A stretch of 64,000 nt of DNA, taken from assembly GCA_963921195.1 (NCBI GenBank), contig OY992540.1, forward strand, positions 170,283,923 through 170,347,922, in the 5' to 3' direction. The stretch is from Pegoplata infirma. Lineage: Eukaryota > Arthropoda > Insecta > Diptera > Anthomyiidae. Positions 47,565 through 59,435 of the stretch are shown piece by piece. Below the pieces are notes generated by a model, which saw only the letters and a list, made by a program, of their open reading frames with translations, was not told the origin of the DNA and searched no databases. The translations under genes and the position numbers were made by a program. The stretch's first letter is position 1. Every line of letters begins with the position of its first letter.

Positions 47565-49455
47565 CAACATGAACCCCTGATTTCCTTCGATGTCTCCGAA
47601 TTTGATGAAACTTTGTGTATATGTTGGGACTTATAAGACTTATACACAGACAAAATTTAAGACCTTTAACTTTCGTGGTTGCAGAAATATGGCGTGTCAA
47701 AAGTCAAGAAAATCTTTTAAAGGATGAAATATAAACATTTATATCTTCAAAAGTATTTGAGCTATATTACTCCCTGATAGCTTGTTTTAAAGGCAAAACC
47801 ATGACCTTTCAAATAACATTTTGCAAAAGTTTTTATTTTGGGAATTTTTTTTATTTCTGCAAAATTCGCGATTCGCAAAAATAAATCTGAAAAAGCGACA
47901 TTTTTAAAAATCTGAAAAAAATATATGTTATTGGCTACTATCTTAGCTACAAGCTGTTTAAATTTTGAGTTGGTGAACGTATTAAGACCAGAGATATGAA
48001 TAAAAATGTGTTGCCAAGTAGTAAATTTTTATCAAATCTGATGAATATTAAATTTTTATTTTTGAATATTTTTGCAAATACACATAATAAAACGGTGAAA
48101 AAAGTAAAGTTAATGGTACATACGGGTACTACACATAGCTACAATATAACATGAATATTTATCGATTACACTACTCTACAAGAATCAACTTTTTTTGCAC
48201 AGACTCTTAGATTACATTTGCTAAAGTATTTTGGTCTCTTTAACACGAATCTGTCATCATAAACATTTTATCAAATCGCCTTTTCGAAAAAATACCTCTT
48301 TTGCTGTCCCTGCCCATAAAAACCAACGAATGACTTTATATTGGAAAAATTATTAAAAATGCATATTATTTCAAAATTCATTGAGTGTATGCGAAAATAT
48401 TTGCAAAAAAATCTAAATTTTGATGAAAATTTGCAAATATTATTTGCATATACTTTTTTCCCTAATATTTTTATTTTTTTTAATTTTCATTGTTTAAAAT
48501 ACATTTTCTTAAGGCGTTTGCCCTCTTTAACGTGAATCCACTAAACGCGAATCCATTGTAATTTTTATGTAATCGCGTTCTCGTGATTTTCCCATTTAGT
48601 TTTTGTAGCTGAAGTATACAAAAATATTAAACGAACAAATAATATGATGTATGTCAGTGTGAAACATTTATTATTACGTTTCTTTCTTGGGTTTGAGGTT
48701 TTAGTCTGTAAAATAGGCCTATATTGTCCAGAAGACAATTTGATAAAATGTTTATGATGACAGATTCGTGTAGGCCAAATACTTTTCAAAATATGTTCTA
48801 GAAGTCTCTGCAAAAAAAGTTGACTTTTGTTAAGTAGTGTAATCGATAAAAAGTTATGTTACAATCTATGCATGTGTAATACTCGTGTGTACCATCAACT
48901 TTACTTTTTTCACCGTTTTTTTATGTATTTGCAAAAATTTTCAAAAATAGTAATTAAATATTCATCAGATTTTTAAAAAAAATTCCTACTTGTCAACACA
49001 TTTTTATTAATATCTCTGGACTTAGTACGTTCACCAACGCGAAATTTTTAGAGCTTGTAGCTAAGACTCATACCTTTAACATATATTTTTTTCAGATTTT
49101 TAAAAATGTTGCTTTTTTTGATATGTTTTTGCAAATCGCGAATTGTGCAGAAACTCAAAAAAGATTCCAAAATAAACATTTTTGCAAAATGATATTTTAA
49201 AAGTGATGATTTTGCCTTTAAAAAAAGCTATCTGGGAGTGATATACCTCAAATACTTTTCGAGATATAAATATTTGTAATTTACCTTTTAAAAGATTTTC
49301 TTGACTTTTGAAACGTCATATTTCCAAAACAACGGAAGTCAAAAGTCTTAAATTTTGTTTGAGTATAAGTTGAGTAAGTCCCAACATATATACCGAGTTT
49401 CATGAAATTTGGCTCGATGGACGTCAAAAATTATTTTTTTTTTGCTATGTTGATA
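47565..49455. repeat. Palindromic element, ~1.9 kb
   Basis: Arms of about 800 bp: TCAACATGAACCCCTGATTT, CTCCGAATTTGATGAAAC, TATATGTTGGGACTTATAAG and, inward, ATCGATTACACTACTCT...CACGAATCTGTCATCATAAAC (48166-48265) all pair with the segment 48690-49455. The loop is 48350-48560. Terminal boundaries are approximate. Stretch 49456-50273 has no gene; it begins with CACAGAAACA sequences that may be element ends. Confidence 0.75.
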
Positions 49456-51087
49456 TGGATTTACTCTTATGGAGTTTGTAATCCCCTAGCCCGGCCGAGG
49501 GACGGCTACACAGAAACATTTTATGAAAAAAAGCTTTACTACACAGAAAAAATAAAGGGTAGCCGTTTTTGATTAAAAGTTTCAATAGTTAAACATTTTG
49601 TTTTAAATCATTTTTTGAATCGATATAATTAAAATGATTTTTTTTTTGTAAAGATCGCTCATATCAAAGACTAACACTCATATTTTCCATTCTTCTTCCT
49701 ATACATACTATACAAAAAAATTAAAATGGATTTTTATAAAGATAAAATAAATAAAATTTCTTATAAGGGTTCAAGTTGAAAAAATGCAGAAGAAAAATTG
49801 AATTTCTAAAAATTATAGACATTTCTGGTATTTCCTATACCGGTTTCAAACACCCCAGTTAGTGTCATCATCAGTAGGATTTAAAATGTCGGTTTGTCTT
49901 GTTAATGAAAACTGTTTTTTATATATGTGAATATTTATAGTTTCTACAGAATAAATTTTGACAGTTTCCAACACTACAATTCTATTTCTAGCAATCTCAA
50001 CCTCACTTCATACTTTCTTTCAACTTTTTTGTCTCTTATTTATACATTATTTCGCAAGGGTTTTTATAAAATCGGCATTAATTAAAAAAGAACAAAAACA
50101 TTATGAATTGAGTAAATTATTGAAAAAGTGCATATTAGTGTAAAAATACAGCAAAAAAGCTCTACACACAAAAAATTTTAATTTAAAATTTTAAAATGTT
50201 CATTTTAGTTTTTATTTTTGATATTTAAAAAAATTAAAATGAGTTTCAATCACTAAAATGATAATATCAATTACACAGAACAAATTTTGTTCATAAATAG
50301 TATGAATTGCTATCATTGATTTCAATTTATATATTTTATGAACAAATTCATACTATTATAAGGATAGTGATGATTGACGTAAATCGGAATTTAACTAAAA
50401 TAAATGTGTCATTGAAATAATGAAAAGAAAATGTCAATAAGAAAAACAAAAAATATTTGAAAATAAAATGTGATTATGTTTTTTAAATTGTCTATTTTTA
50501 TTTTTGGAAAAATTTATAAGAAAAAAAATATTATTTGGAAAGTCACAATCTAACTTTTTACAAATTTAGATGAATATGCCCCAGAGCAACCGTGATACTA
50601 TTTATTATTTTTATCATTATTTCTAAATTTCTAAAAAATAAAAATTACATGTCAGTTTTGAAATAAAATAAATATTGTCATTTAATTTTTTTCTGTATTG
50701 TTTTGGAAAAAAAGAAAAATCTTCTATTTGAGTAACAATTTGCAGCTTTTTTACCATGGAAGGCCAAAAGGTAAGTTCATGTAAATAATTGTTAAACATT
50801 AATGAACAAATTTTGTATTAATCGACGCGTTTTGCTTAATTCCATTTTAGATGCTCGTATGAACCAACACCCAGATGGAGTATTTTGAGTTTGACCACCA
50901 ATTGCCTTATATCAGCGGAATACAACTTCGAAAGATGTTCTGATTAATTTAGAATGAATATTGAGAGTTTTGTGAATTTGATATAAAAATATTTGATGTT
51001 CTTAATTAAATAAACTAAAAGAAATCATCCTTTGTGATCCAAAATATAGCGTTTAATTTAAATTTAAGGGATTTGTTCGATATACAC

Positions 51088-52412
51088 TAAAGGTGTCCTA
51101 ACGACTAAGGTAATTTTTCAAAATCACTTTTTAATACGTGGTAGGGTCCTAAATTGTAGTTTTGTATCTAAAAATGAGTGAGCCAAAATTTGGAGACAAT
51201 CGGATAAAAATAACTCGTGCCGAAAATGGATTGAAGTTTTGGGACACTCTTATCTGATGAAAAAACACGTTTTTTCTAGTTTTTTGAAAAATATTGGTAT
51301 ATGCTATTTTTTGTTAATTTTTTTGTTAAGTAATATGAAAATGGTAATAAATTACCTTTCCAAAAAGCTTAAAGAAATTCAAATCGGATGAAAAATAAGC
51401 ATTTTACGCATACATGCCCCAGACCATTGCATGGTTTTTAAAGCCAAAATTTGAAAATTTTCAAAATTTTTAGGCAAAAAAATAAAAAAAATTAAATTTT
51501 ACTTTATAATTATATTAAATACATGTTATAGATAAAAACTAACAGATATGGTAGTCTAACTTTTTTTTCATTTGGCGTGGGTAATGATATAATTTCCGCG
51601 GATTCCAAAGAAAATGGGGTTTTCTAAAATAATTTAGCAAATATGGGAAACAATTTTCTGTATTGTATTATACGAAGTGAAATACATAAATTCTGTAAAT
51701 TTTTTGAGAATTCGGGCATCTTTAACCCCTTTTCGTCGAGGTGAAATGACAAATTTGAGACGTTATACATTTTTATAATACAAAATATCTGCATATATCC
51801 GATTTCTCAAAAGTTACAGAATTTACGTCTTACACTTCGATCCGCACAATAGAGCACAAATTTTCAAAAATTTGCTTAATTATTGTAGAAAAACGCATTT
51901 TATTTGGAATCCGCGGAAATTTTATCACTACCCGCGCCAAATAAAAAAAAAGCTTGACTACCATATCTGATATTTTTAATCTTAAACATGTTTTCAATTT
52001 AATCATAAAGTAAAATTAAATTTTTACTATTTTTTTGCCAAAAAATTTTGAAAATTTTGAAATTCTGGCTCTAAAAACCATACAATGGTCTGGGGCATGT
52101 AGTCGTAAAATGCTTATTTTTCATTCGATTTTAATTTTATTAGTCGTTTTAAAAAGGTAATTTAGTACCATTATCATATTATTTCACAAAAAATTTAATA
52201 AAAAATATCAAATACCAATGTTTTTCCAAAAACTAGAAAAAACGAGTTTTTCGTTCTTATAAGAATGTCCCAAAACTTCAATCCATTTTCGGCACGAGTT
52301 ATTTTTAGCCGATTGTCCCCAAATTTTGGCTCACTCATTTTTAGATACTAAAGAACAATATAGGACCCTACCAGGTATAAAAAGGTGATTTTCGTTTTTA
52401 AGGACACCTCTA
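51088..52412. mobile_element. hAT-like foldback element, 1325 bp, TSD ATATACAC
   Basis: Ends TAAAGGTGTCCTAACG and, reversed, TAGAGGTGTCCTTAAA, flanked by identical ATATACAC (51080-51087, 52413-52420). Arms of more than 600 bp pair well (AAAATGAGTGAGCCAAAATTTGG, ACTCGTGCCGAAAATGGATTG, GCATACATGCCCCAGACCATTG...). The centre is near 51755. The octamer fits nTnnnnAn. Non-coding. Confidence 0.92.
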
Positions 52413-52417
52413 ATATA

Positions 52418-52946
52418 CACCCAGCAAAAACTAGGTAATGTGTTGTGAAAAGTAATGACTGCCAATTACATTACTTATAACAACTACTCTTTACCCACTG
52501 CATTACTTTAGTCCAAAAAGCAACTAGTGGCTTATATTGTAATATGTAAATACCTTTTTGCAATAATATAAATAATAAGTTATTGAGAATGTTAAAAATA
52601 AATACTTATTTGCAAGTTCACTTGGGAAATTAAGTCCAATCAGAAAAAAACAATATTTGTTTAGCTTTTTAGCTAAAAGTTTCGCGAAAACGAATAATCT
52701 AATGATAAATAGTTATTTCAAACTCTGTTTGCAACTATTTATTTTATTCCTTATAAGTAACTACTTATTTTACTCGTTATAGGTAAGTAGTTATGTATCT
52801 CCCTACTTGCAAGCTTGTAGGCACTAATTATTTTTGTCTCACGGCCTTTATAGAATAAGTAGTGTTTCATGCAATGAGTAAGTACATACCAATAATTATT
52901 ACTAATTACTATACTCATTACTAGTAATGCAAAAATTTGCTGGGCA
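52418..52946. mobile_element. CCCAGCAAA-ended element rich in ATTACT motifs
   Basis: Left CACCCAGCAAAAACTAGG, right ATGCAAAAATTTGCTGGGCA, with TA just outside on both sides. The interior has TAATGTGTTG, GCATTACTTTAG and ATTACTAATTACTATACTCATTAC-type repeats on both strands, and AAGTAACTACTTATTTTACT palindromes. The hAT-like element 51088-52412 inserted at its left edge. The following 53136-54378 is AT-rich, probably eas 3' UTR or flank, with an AGT microsatellite at 53955-53985. Confidence 0.6.
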
Positions 52947-54133
52947 TATTTGGAGGAGTAATTTTTTAGATTAAATAATGCAAAAATTTAAAAGGATATC
53001 CATTGTAATTTTTTTCATGTCATATATGAACAAAATCATACTATGTATGAACATGTTCTGGGAAAAAAAAGTCATGTTCAATTCATACATTGAATGTACA
53101 AATTAATTCCAGGTATGAACTTTTTTTTTTCTGTGTACTATTTTTAATTGAATTCGCACCTATCACGAAAGTAATAGTATTAATTACTAAAATTTGTAGA
53201 AGTTTAACAAGGAAAAATTGCATTTATTCTCAATTCACGGAAATTTGCGAAATCAATTAAAAAAAATAATTATATAAATTAAAAAAATTATTAAAAACTA
53301 AAATTAACTTTTTTAAATTTTTAATTTAAAGTTTTTCCCCTAAAATTACATTTTCGAACGCAAAAGTCTCGAAAACGGAATATGCTAGAAACAAATTGGA
53401 TTGCAGTTTTGGAATCAGGAGGTCCATTATATAAAAAATCAAGTCATATTTGGTGGAAGCAACGTAAGAATGCGTAACAGTAGACCCCTAAAAGTGCTAA
53501 AATATTTTTTGACTTTTTAACAGCGAATATCTAAAAAAAGCGGTACGTGCTAGATTTGAATGGCTGATTTGGAATCAGGAGACCAAAATCTATAAGAACC
53601 AGTTAGACTTTTCGATGGCAGGTTTTTAGTGTTGAATAGTGTAATTTTTAAATTTTTTTTAGATTCGAATTCATTAAACACAACGAAATTAATAGTCTTA
53701 TTTATTTATTTATTTTAACGTTTATTTTTTATTACAAACAGCAAAATAAAACAAAATATTTATCAAAGGTATTCACTTTTATAAGTTTTAACAAAAAATA
53801 AAATAAATTTATGGCCCATTGTACGTTTTTAGAATTACATAATTTCTTAGATTATTAATAAAAAATGTTTATGTATGTAAATAAAATAAATACAAAACAA
53901 TAAAATATTCAAATTATAGCGAATCACAAATTATTTTCATTAATTAAAGTACATAGAAAGTAAGTAGTAGTAGTAGTAAGTAAATAGATAATAATTACAG
54001 AATTAAAAAAAATAAAATAAAAACTTTTGAATGATTACAAAGAACCTTCATAAAAAGAAAAAAAAAATAAAATAGTAACAAATAAATATGTTTTTAATTT
54101 TAATGCTTGCGGAATGCAAATTTTTGTTTATAT

Positions 54134-54152
54134 TTTATTTATTTCATTTATT
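54134..54152 (-). promoter_or_regulatory. Candidate polyadenylation signals of eas
   Basis: Read on the minus strand this stretch holds three overlapping or adjacent AATAAA hexamers, about 230 bases after the eas stop codon. AT-rich DNA throws up this hexamer often, so the site is a candidate only; the 3' UTR may run further, towards 53700. Confidence 0.4.
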
Positions 54153-54378
54153 ATAAATATTTTTGTTATTGTTGTTTTTAAAAGGTATGTATACAGAAAA
54201 ATAAAATGTCACCTAATGCATACATATGTATAATTGTAGGAGAAATAGACAGGGAAGCAATTTTTTTTTTAAAAAAAGTTAAAAAAACAATTAATAATAA
54301 AACATGTTTCCTATTCAAAGGTACCACAGCACCATTTTTTAAATGTTTGTATCATTGTTGTAAAAACCAAAATAATCT

Positions 54379-54466
54379 TTAGATTTTACACTTTGGTAGA
54401 TGTGCATCTAATGCCAGGAATTCATCTTTTTTAGCCAAGTATTCATTGTAACGTAAAAAAGCATAT
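54379..54466 (-). CDS. eas: Ethanolamine kinase (easily shocked), last coding exon C with stop
   Basis: A short terminal exon, 88 bp, recovered by continuing the protein. After TTTTCATTTCAG the sequence reads A-TAT-GCT, completing the split codon GA+A (Glu374). It then encodes YAFLRYNEYLAKKDEFLALD, ending ...KCKI and TAA. The block FDYVE-YAFLRYNEYLAKK matches the C-terminal helix expected of ethanolamine kinases after the STIDFDY motif. Phase, acceptor and protein all agree, so the exon is firm although it lies 4131 bp from exon B and is too short to stand out alone. The last eight residues (AHLPKCKI) are a lineage-specific tail. The 3' UTR continues towards lower coordinates. Confidence 0.93.
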
Positions 54467-54943
54467 CTGAAATGAAAATTCAACAAATTAGATAATTAGT
54501 AATTTTTAATTTATATATTTCTATTCCCAAAAAAATATGACGATTGTTGTTAGAAAAAATTTTTAACATATAAAAATTCGGTTAAAACAAGAACTTTTTT
54601 ACCTAAAAAAACAATTTCATAAATCAAAAATTTCGGAGATTTTATAAAATCTGACAAAGGGTCTCTTAATAGAATAAAACTTATCCATATCCAGATTTTA
54701 AAATTTTTTTATAAGAATCGCGATTTTTTTGCGATTTTTTTTTTAATTTGCAACATTTAGGAAAGTGTATAACATTACAGAGCCATATCTTCGAAAGTAT
54801 TTAACAATTGAAAAAATTTCATTTTGGTGATTTCTTTAAAAATACTTTTTTGGTGTTTCAATACAAAATTTAATTTTTATGTTTATTTTGTAATTTTATC
54901 AAAAAAATTCAACGATTCAAAAAGCATTCGTTTCAAACAATTG

Positions 54944-55984
54944 AATAGTTCATGCGAATAAAGACGAATAGACCATTTGTAGAATTTTACAGGGGACAAT
55001 AAAAACGCAGGAAACGGTTAAAAAATAATATTTTTGTCAACTTTTTGGTATTAGCTTAAAGATTTAGGTCACATCTACCTATATACAAAATTTTAGTAAG
55101 GTATTCGAAAGAGAACTTGCCAAAAATTGGACTTCAATTTTTTGCTTAAATGGAAAAAGGGCGAATATCCAAAAAAATTTATTGAAATTTGAATTAAAAT
55201 GTGTTATTTTGCAGCAGATTTTGACTACATTTTCATGAGACTTGCAAAACTTGACGAACTATGGTTGGTATTTGTTTGTAACACTTTAAGGACTTCAAGG
55301 ATACACTTTTTAAGGATTGCCAGGACATGCAAAAAAAAATTTTTTGTTAATTTTTTTTTTAATATTCCTGCCATTTGATGCAGTAGTAATTCTTTATGAC
55401 ACTAAATACATTTTTAGGAATTATAATATTAACTCTTGACTGCATATTACGACGTAACATAAAAGGACATGAACAAATTTTTGTTTTTTATTCCTGACAT
55501 TGGATGCAGTATTAACACTAAATGTTTGTATGTGCTAAGATTGTTTTTTTTTTTTTTTGTGTACAATTTCAAATTTTAGCTAAATAATTTTTATATAATA
55601 TTTTGTTAAGGATGGATATTCGCCCTTTTTGCTTTCCACACTTTAAAGTCTTATAACTCAAGAACGGTAAAATTTTTTGCCAATATAATAAGTGTGGTTT
55701 GTTCCTCGTAATGTTCTTTTAACACATTGTTACCGAAAGTAAAATTTTTGTATGTTTTTGTGTTGTATTTAATCAAAATTGTGCGTTAGTTTACTCCCAA
55801 TTTAAACAAAAATATAAAAATATACGAATTATTGCACTTTCAAAGTAATTTTTTTAGCCTTAAAAGTCAAAATTTCCCCAAAATTTCTGCATAGGATTGT
55901 AGGGCTCGGCTAATAAAATGCATTTATGCAAAAAAACGTGTTTGCGAAAAAGTGGTCTATTCGTCCTTATTCGCATGAACTATT
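54944..55984. mobile_element. Foldback element in eas intron, 1041 bp, CAATTG on both sides
   Basis: Ends AATAGTTCATGCGAATAA and, reversed, AATAGTTCATGCGAATAAGG, immediately flanked by CAATTG at 54938-54943 and 55985-55990. Inner arms pair in patches (GACGAATAGACCA; AAAAAGGGCGAATATCC at 55144 with GGATATTCGCCCTTTTT at 55613). It splits a dispersed repeat seen uninterrupted at 36845-37090. No coding potential. Confidence 0.8.
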
Positions 55985-56089
55985 CAATTGTCCTTTTTTA
56001 TGCCAAAGCACTCTTTTACGAGCACTCTTTTTTTTTAAAAAGTACATTTTTGATGCAAATGCAATTTTTGGATGCATGTTTTTAAACTA

Positions 56090-56930
56090 CGACGGCCCAT
56101 GGTTTTCGAGATATGGGCCTCCAAATTTTGGATATCGAATTTGATATATGTTCTCCACTAATGGTCCGATCAGACCCAAATACTTTTAATTTGACATTAA
56201 AAAAAATGGATTCATTAACCCATTGTGGCACAACTAGAGCATTCGGTCATCCGTTTTTTCCGGTTTTTTGACAATTTTAGATTTTTATTTAAAAAAAAAC
56301 GAAATTTGTTAATTAAATAGAAGAAAATAAGATACAAAATTATTTTATAAACTTCACTTAACTTAAAATATAAAAAACGTTTGGTTTTATATTCTCAAAT
56401 AATGTTTTAGAAATAAAAAGCAATTTTTGAGTTCTGGTTGTGTTACGAGTTTTTGATTATTTTTAATAAAATTTGATTTTTGTTGAAAATGCACGTTCGA
56501 TGTTTGGTTGCAAAAAATCGCTCAAAATTTTGGACCAAAATCGCTGCCAATTTTTTCTATAAATAACAAAGTGACACCAAATGTTATTGGTTTTTTATAA
56601 AAATATAGCGATTAAACCGACCTCTAAACACACCGGTTTTTCGAATAACCGAATTTGAATAAAAACCCAAACCGGCCGGGTTTTTGAAAATATAAACAAA
56701 CCGGGGTTCGTTTTCGGTTTTGGATACTTTAGGTACAACCCTACTTTTACATTTTGTACCGACAGTTTTTGAAGAAAATGCGTAAAATTTGAAAATTATG
56801 CATTATTAAGGCTTAGATATAAAGCTTTAATTTGACCACATAACCCTTATAGAACCGGAGGTATTAACGTTGAAACATTGAAAAAACATATTTAAATATG
56901 TATACTAGGGTTATAACTTTTTGGATTTTT
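56090..56930 (-). repeat. Dispersed repeat in eas intron (reverse copy of 9720-10050)
   Basis: 'CCATGGTTTTCGAGATATGGGCC' and 'AATGGTCCGATCAGACC' (56097-56175), then 'TTTTTGAAGAAAATGCG' to 'AACATTGAAAAAACATAT' (56768-56890), are the reverse complement of the 9.7-10.05 kb repeat. The intervening 56228-56755, rich in CCGGTTTTT, is absent there and is probably an insertion. Confidence 0.7.
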
Positions 56931-57404
56931 TGCAAATATCTAATCTTCCAAGGTAAAATCGTGTAGGGCATTAAGAAATTTAAGAATTGCGTTTTTAGTT
57001 TTTCGCGATCGTTAAAAAATTTCACGCATCAAATGCATTGAAGTTTTTAACAACAATACTTTACAAAAAAAAAAAATAATTGTGCCTCAAGATCTGACCA
57101 TCATTTCTATACAATTAAGGCATGCTGATTTCAATGGTAAAGTCTTGAATCAGCGGAAATAAAAAAAGATGTTATTAACAAAATAATAAAAAAAGGCATT
57201 TTAGAAATCGCTTTCAGTGCGTGAGGTTTTTTTTATAAAATTGAACTGAAATTGTTATTTTATCATTAATACAATATTGACCATAAGATAGATCCTTGGG
57301 AGAATGACGTCCAAAAAAAGTTATAACCCTTTTGTAGTATATCAGTCATGATTTCCTCAAAGCACTCTCATTTGCCGAAATCATGCCAATGGAAACATAC
57401 TTTA

Positions 57405-57785
57405 AAACAAAATTTGGTCAACTAGAATTGCCAGGATTGCCACTCAATTGTGGAATGCTTTTTTTAAGGGACAAAATCGGTTGCAGTTTTACAGTTATTA
57501 AATTTTCTAGTACATTTTTGGCCATTTTTTGAAAAATATTTATTTTTGTTGAAGTTATGATAATGTAAACTTGAAAAATTAAAAAATTTACTTTTCTTTT
57601 GTAATTTTAAAAATAAATAAGTCAAAACTTCAAAAAAATGGCCACGATTAGTACTAGGGAATTTAATAATCTACTAATACAAAAAAATAATCAAAAACGG
57701 TTCAGTAGTTTTTGCTGTAAAAAGAGCGTTTCACAATTGAGTGGCAAAACTGGCAATTCTAGTTAACCAAATTCTGTGTTATAAA
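57405..57785. repeat. Palindrome in eas intron, ~380 bp
   Basis: AATTTGGTCAACTAGAATTGCCAGGATTGCCACTCAATTGTG pairs, with small gaps, with CACAATTGAGTGGCAAAACTGGCAATTCTAGTTAACCAAATT. Arms continue towards a centre near 57595. A MITE-like structure. Confidence 0.75.
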
Positions 57786-57979
57786 ATTTTAAAAATATTA
57801 CGATAGCTTATCTTTCAAATTAAAAAAAAAAACAGAATTAAAAAATATTGCGTATTAATTTTTTATAGCACTGCTAACATTAAGGCTGTTTTTTTCAACC
57901 ATAAAAACATCGCTTGTGACATATCACTGGATATGTCCCTTAGGAACACAACGCGTGCCAGTTCAATAGTGACATGTCA

Positions 57980-58320
57980 CAGAACAAATTACAGTTTTTT
58001 TTTTTTTGGGACTTGGAAGATTTTCCAAAATTTGTCCAACATTTATTTTCCTAAATTTGTATTGAGTTATTTTACTCCCAAACGCAAAATAAAATTGAAA
58101 AAAAAAAAATGTGTGAATTTTTTACATCAAAGCACAAAAAATTGTCCAAAAATTTTGTGTCATGGACTTAATTTTCATTTTTTTTTTTTCGAAACTTGGA
58201 AAACTTTTCAAAATATTTTTTTCCGTAAAAACATTTTAATGGTTTCCTTTTTGATTCAAAAAACAAAAAATACAAAATTTGACTTTGAGCATTTTTCGGG
58301 ATTTAGAAAATTTTAATGTC
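57980..58320 (+). repeat. Duplicated homopolymer-rich block in eas intron, related to 63010-63560
   Basis: Two direct copies of 'TTTTTTTTT(GG/CG)(G/A)(A)ACTTGGAA.A.TTTTC.AAA' at about 57993 and 58183, each followed by CCTAAA or CCGTAAAAACA and TTACTCCCAAACGCAAAAT-like text. The same phrases (GGACTT..AAAATTTT.CAAA, ACTCCAAA.CACAAAAAA) recur inside 62846-63844. Confidence 0.6.
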
Positions 58321-58597
58321 ATTCTAAACACGACATTATTTCATTTTGAATCTTTTAAAATTTTATACTAAATAATTTTGCTAGCTTTATCACGAGTTTT
58401 GTCATTGTCATATTAATTAGAATAGGAAATAGAATTGTATGTATGTATATTTTAATCAAATGTCTGTTCGATTAAATGATATGTTTACTTTTTTTTTGTT
58501 TAGTTTACATGTATGTGAAAACATTCAGAGTAAAATTATTTAAAATATCTGGTAATCGAACAGACCTCAAATTACACAATTTTTTAGTTAAACTTAC

Positions 58598-59047
58598 TCT
58601 ACATAATCAAAATCTATTGTGGAATGTTCTGCTTGTATGAGGCACCATATAACCCAAAAGAAATGTGATGCCAATGCAAATTGATTCACCTGTACATATA
58701 GACGCTCCACATCGGCATCACTTATTTGTGTCTTCTGTAGATAAGACTGTAGATAGACTCTCAGCCATTTTAATTGAAAATCACGACTGGGATAACGGGT
58801 GTAGTCGACTGTGTCGACACCAGCAAATTCAGTAAAATGATTACCAATATCAAAAGCTTGATAGTTGTAATCAGCATATTCGTAATCGATGAACGTAACA
58901 GTTTGACGAGATTCTGTATAAACAACATTGCCCAGCAATAAATCGTTATGTGCAAACACTAAAGGTGAGTCCAATGCCTCCAGACGCTTATAGAGTTCGG
59001 CGAATTCCTCACGCATGCGTGCTATAGGTAAAAATGTGCCTTCAAGT
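58598..59047 (-). CDS. eas: Ethanolamine kinase (easily shocked), catalytic exon B
   Basis: The catalytic exon encodes residues 224-374 (both end codons split) and starts after CATATGCAG. It carries the Brenner phosphotransferase motif FAHNDLLLGN with H257, N258 and catalytic base D259, then the choline-kinase motif TFIDYEYADYNYQAFDIGNH with metal-binding D278. EFAGVDTVDYTRYP and QVNQFALASHFFW follow. HNDLL (rather than HNDCQ) and the NH-F-EFAG block favour ethanolamine over choline kinase. It joins exon A in frame (AG+A = Arg) across a 388-bp intron. It ends GTAGA|GTAAGT; reading through the donor meets TAA at once, so splicing is required. No frameshift or stop interrupts it and all catalytic residues are present, so the gene looks functional. 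Confidence 0.96.
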
Positions 59048-59435
59048 CTGCATATGGTCCAAACAAGAGATCAAAAAAAAGAGATGAAGATTCAAAGATT
59101 AGTACGATTTCATGAATTGAGATTGTATAATGCATTAACAGACATGAACATGCATGATCACGACATTTTTTTCATTCATATATTCTGTTCTGGGACAACG
59201 GATTTGTTTGTTTTTACGAATATATGTGTATAAACGAATGCGAACGAAGGACGAACACGAAATTAACGACAAATCAATGCTTAACCACCGGCCAGCCGAA
59301 CAGCGTCGCATTTTTCCGTTCGCCCTCTCAGACCGACCGCTCTACGGAGTTTTCTACAAAATAATGAATTTTTTGGCATATTGCAACAAATAGGAAACAA
59401 AACAAGATTTATATTTTTTTCTAAAGACAAATTAC
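59048..59435 (-). other. eas intron between exons A and B (388 bp)
   Basis: GT-AG intron on the minus strand: donor AG|GTAATTTG, acceptor ATATGCAG|ACTTG, phase 2. It is unusual in holding a patch of GC-rich sequence around 59280-59350 in an otherwise AT-rich window. I see no gene in it; the short reading frames on the plus strand have no recognisable content. Confidence 0.9.

Larger units (their letters stand above)
50274..53135. mobile_element. CACAGAA-ended TA element (tentative) hosting other insertions
   Basis: Left end CACAGAACAAATTTTGTTC, right end GAACTTTTTTTTTTCTGTG, TA on both sides. Subterminal TTCATAAATAGTATGAATTG pairs loosely with CAATTCATACATTG. It hosts 51088-52412 and 52418-52946. 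Another CACAGAAAAAA end at 49542 could be an alternative left end. Confidence 0.5.
54467..58597 (-). other. eas intron between exons B and C (4131 bp), repeat-filled
   Basis: Donor GA|GTAAGTTT, acceptor CATTTCAG|ATATGC, with a plausible branch region (CTAAT) about 25 bases before the acceptor. It contains a dispersed repeat split by a 1041-bp foldback (54944-55984), a second dispersed repeat shared with 9720-10050, a palindrome (57405-57785) and a homopolymer-rich duplicated block (57980-58320). The intron must be transcribed with the gene, so these inverted repeats would be present in eas pre-mRNA. Confidence 0.88.

Noticed and set aside
57933..58316. 127-codon plus-strand frame in the eas intron
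   Set aside because: Composed of homopolymer-rich duplicated sequence (poly-Phe/Lys); the duplication explains its length.
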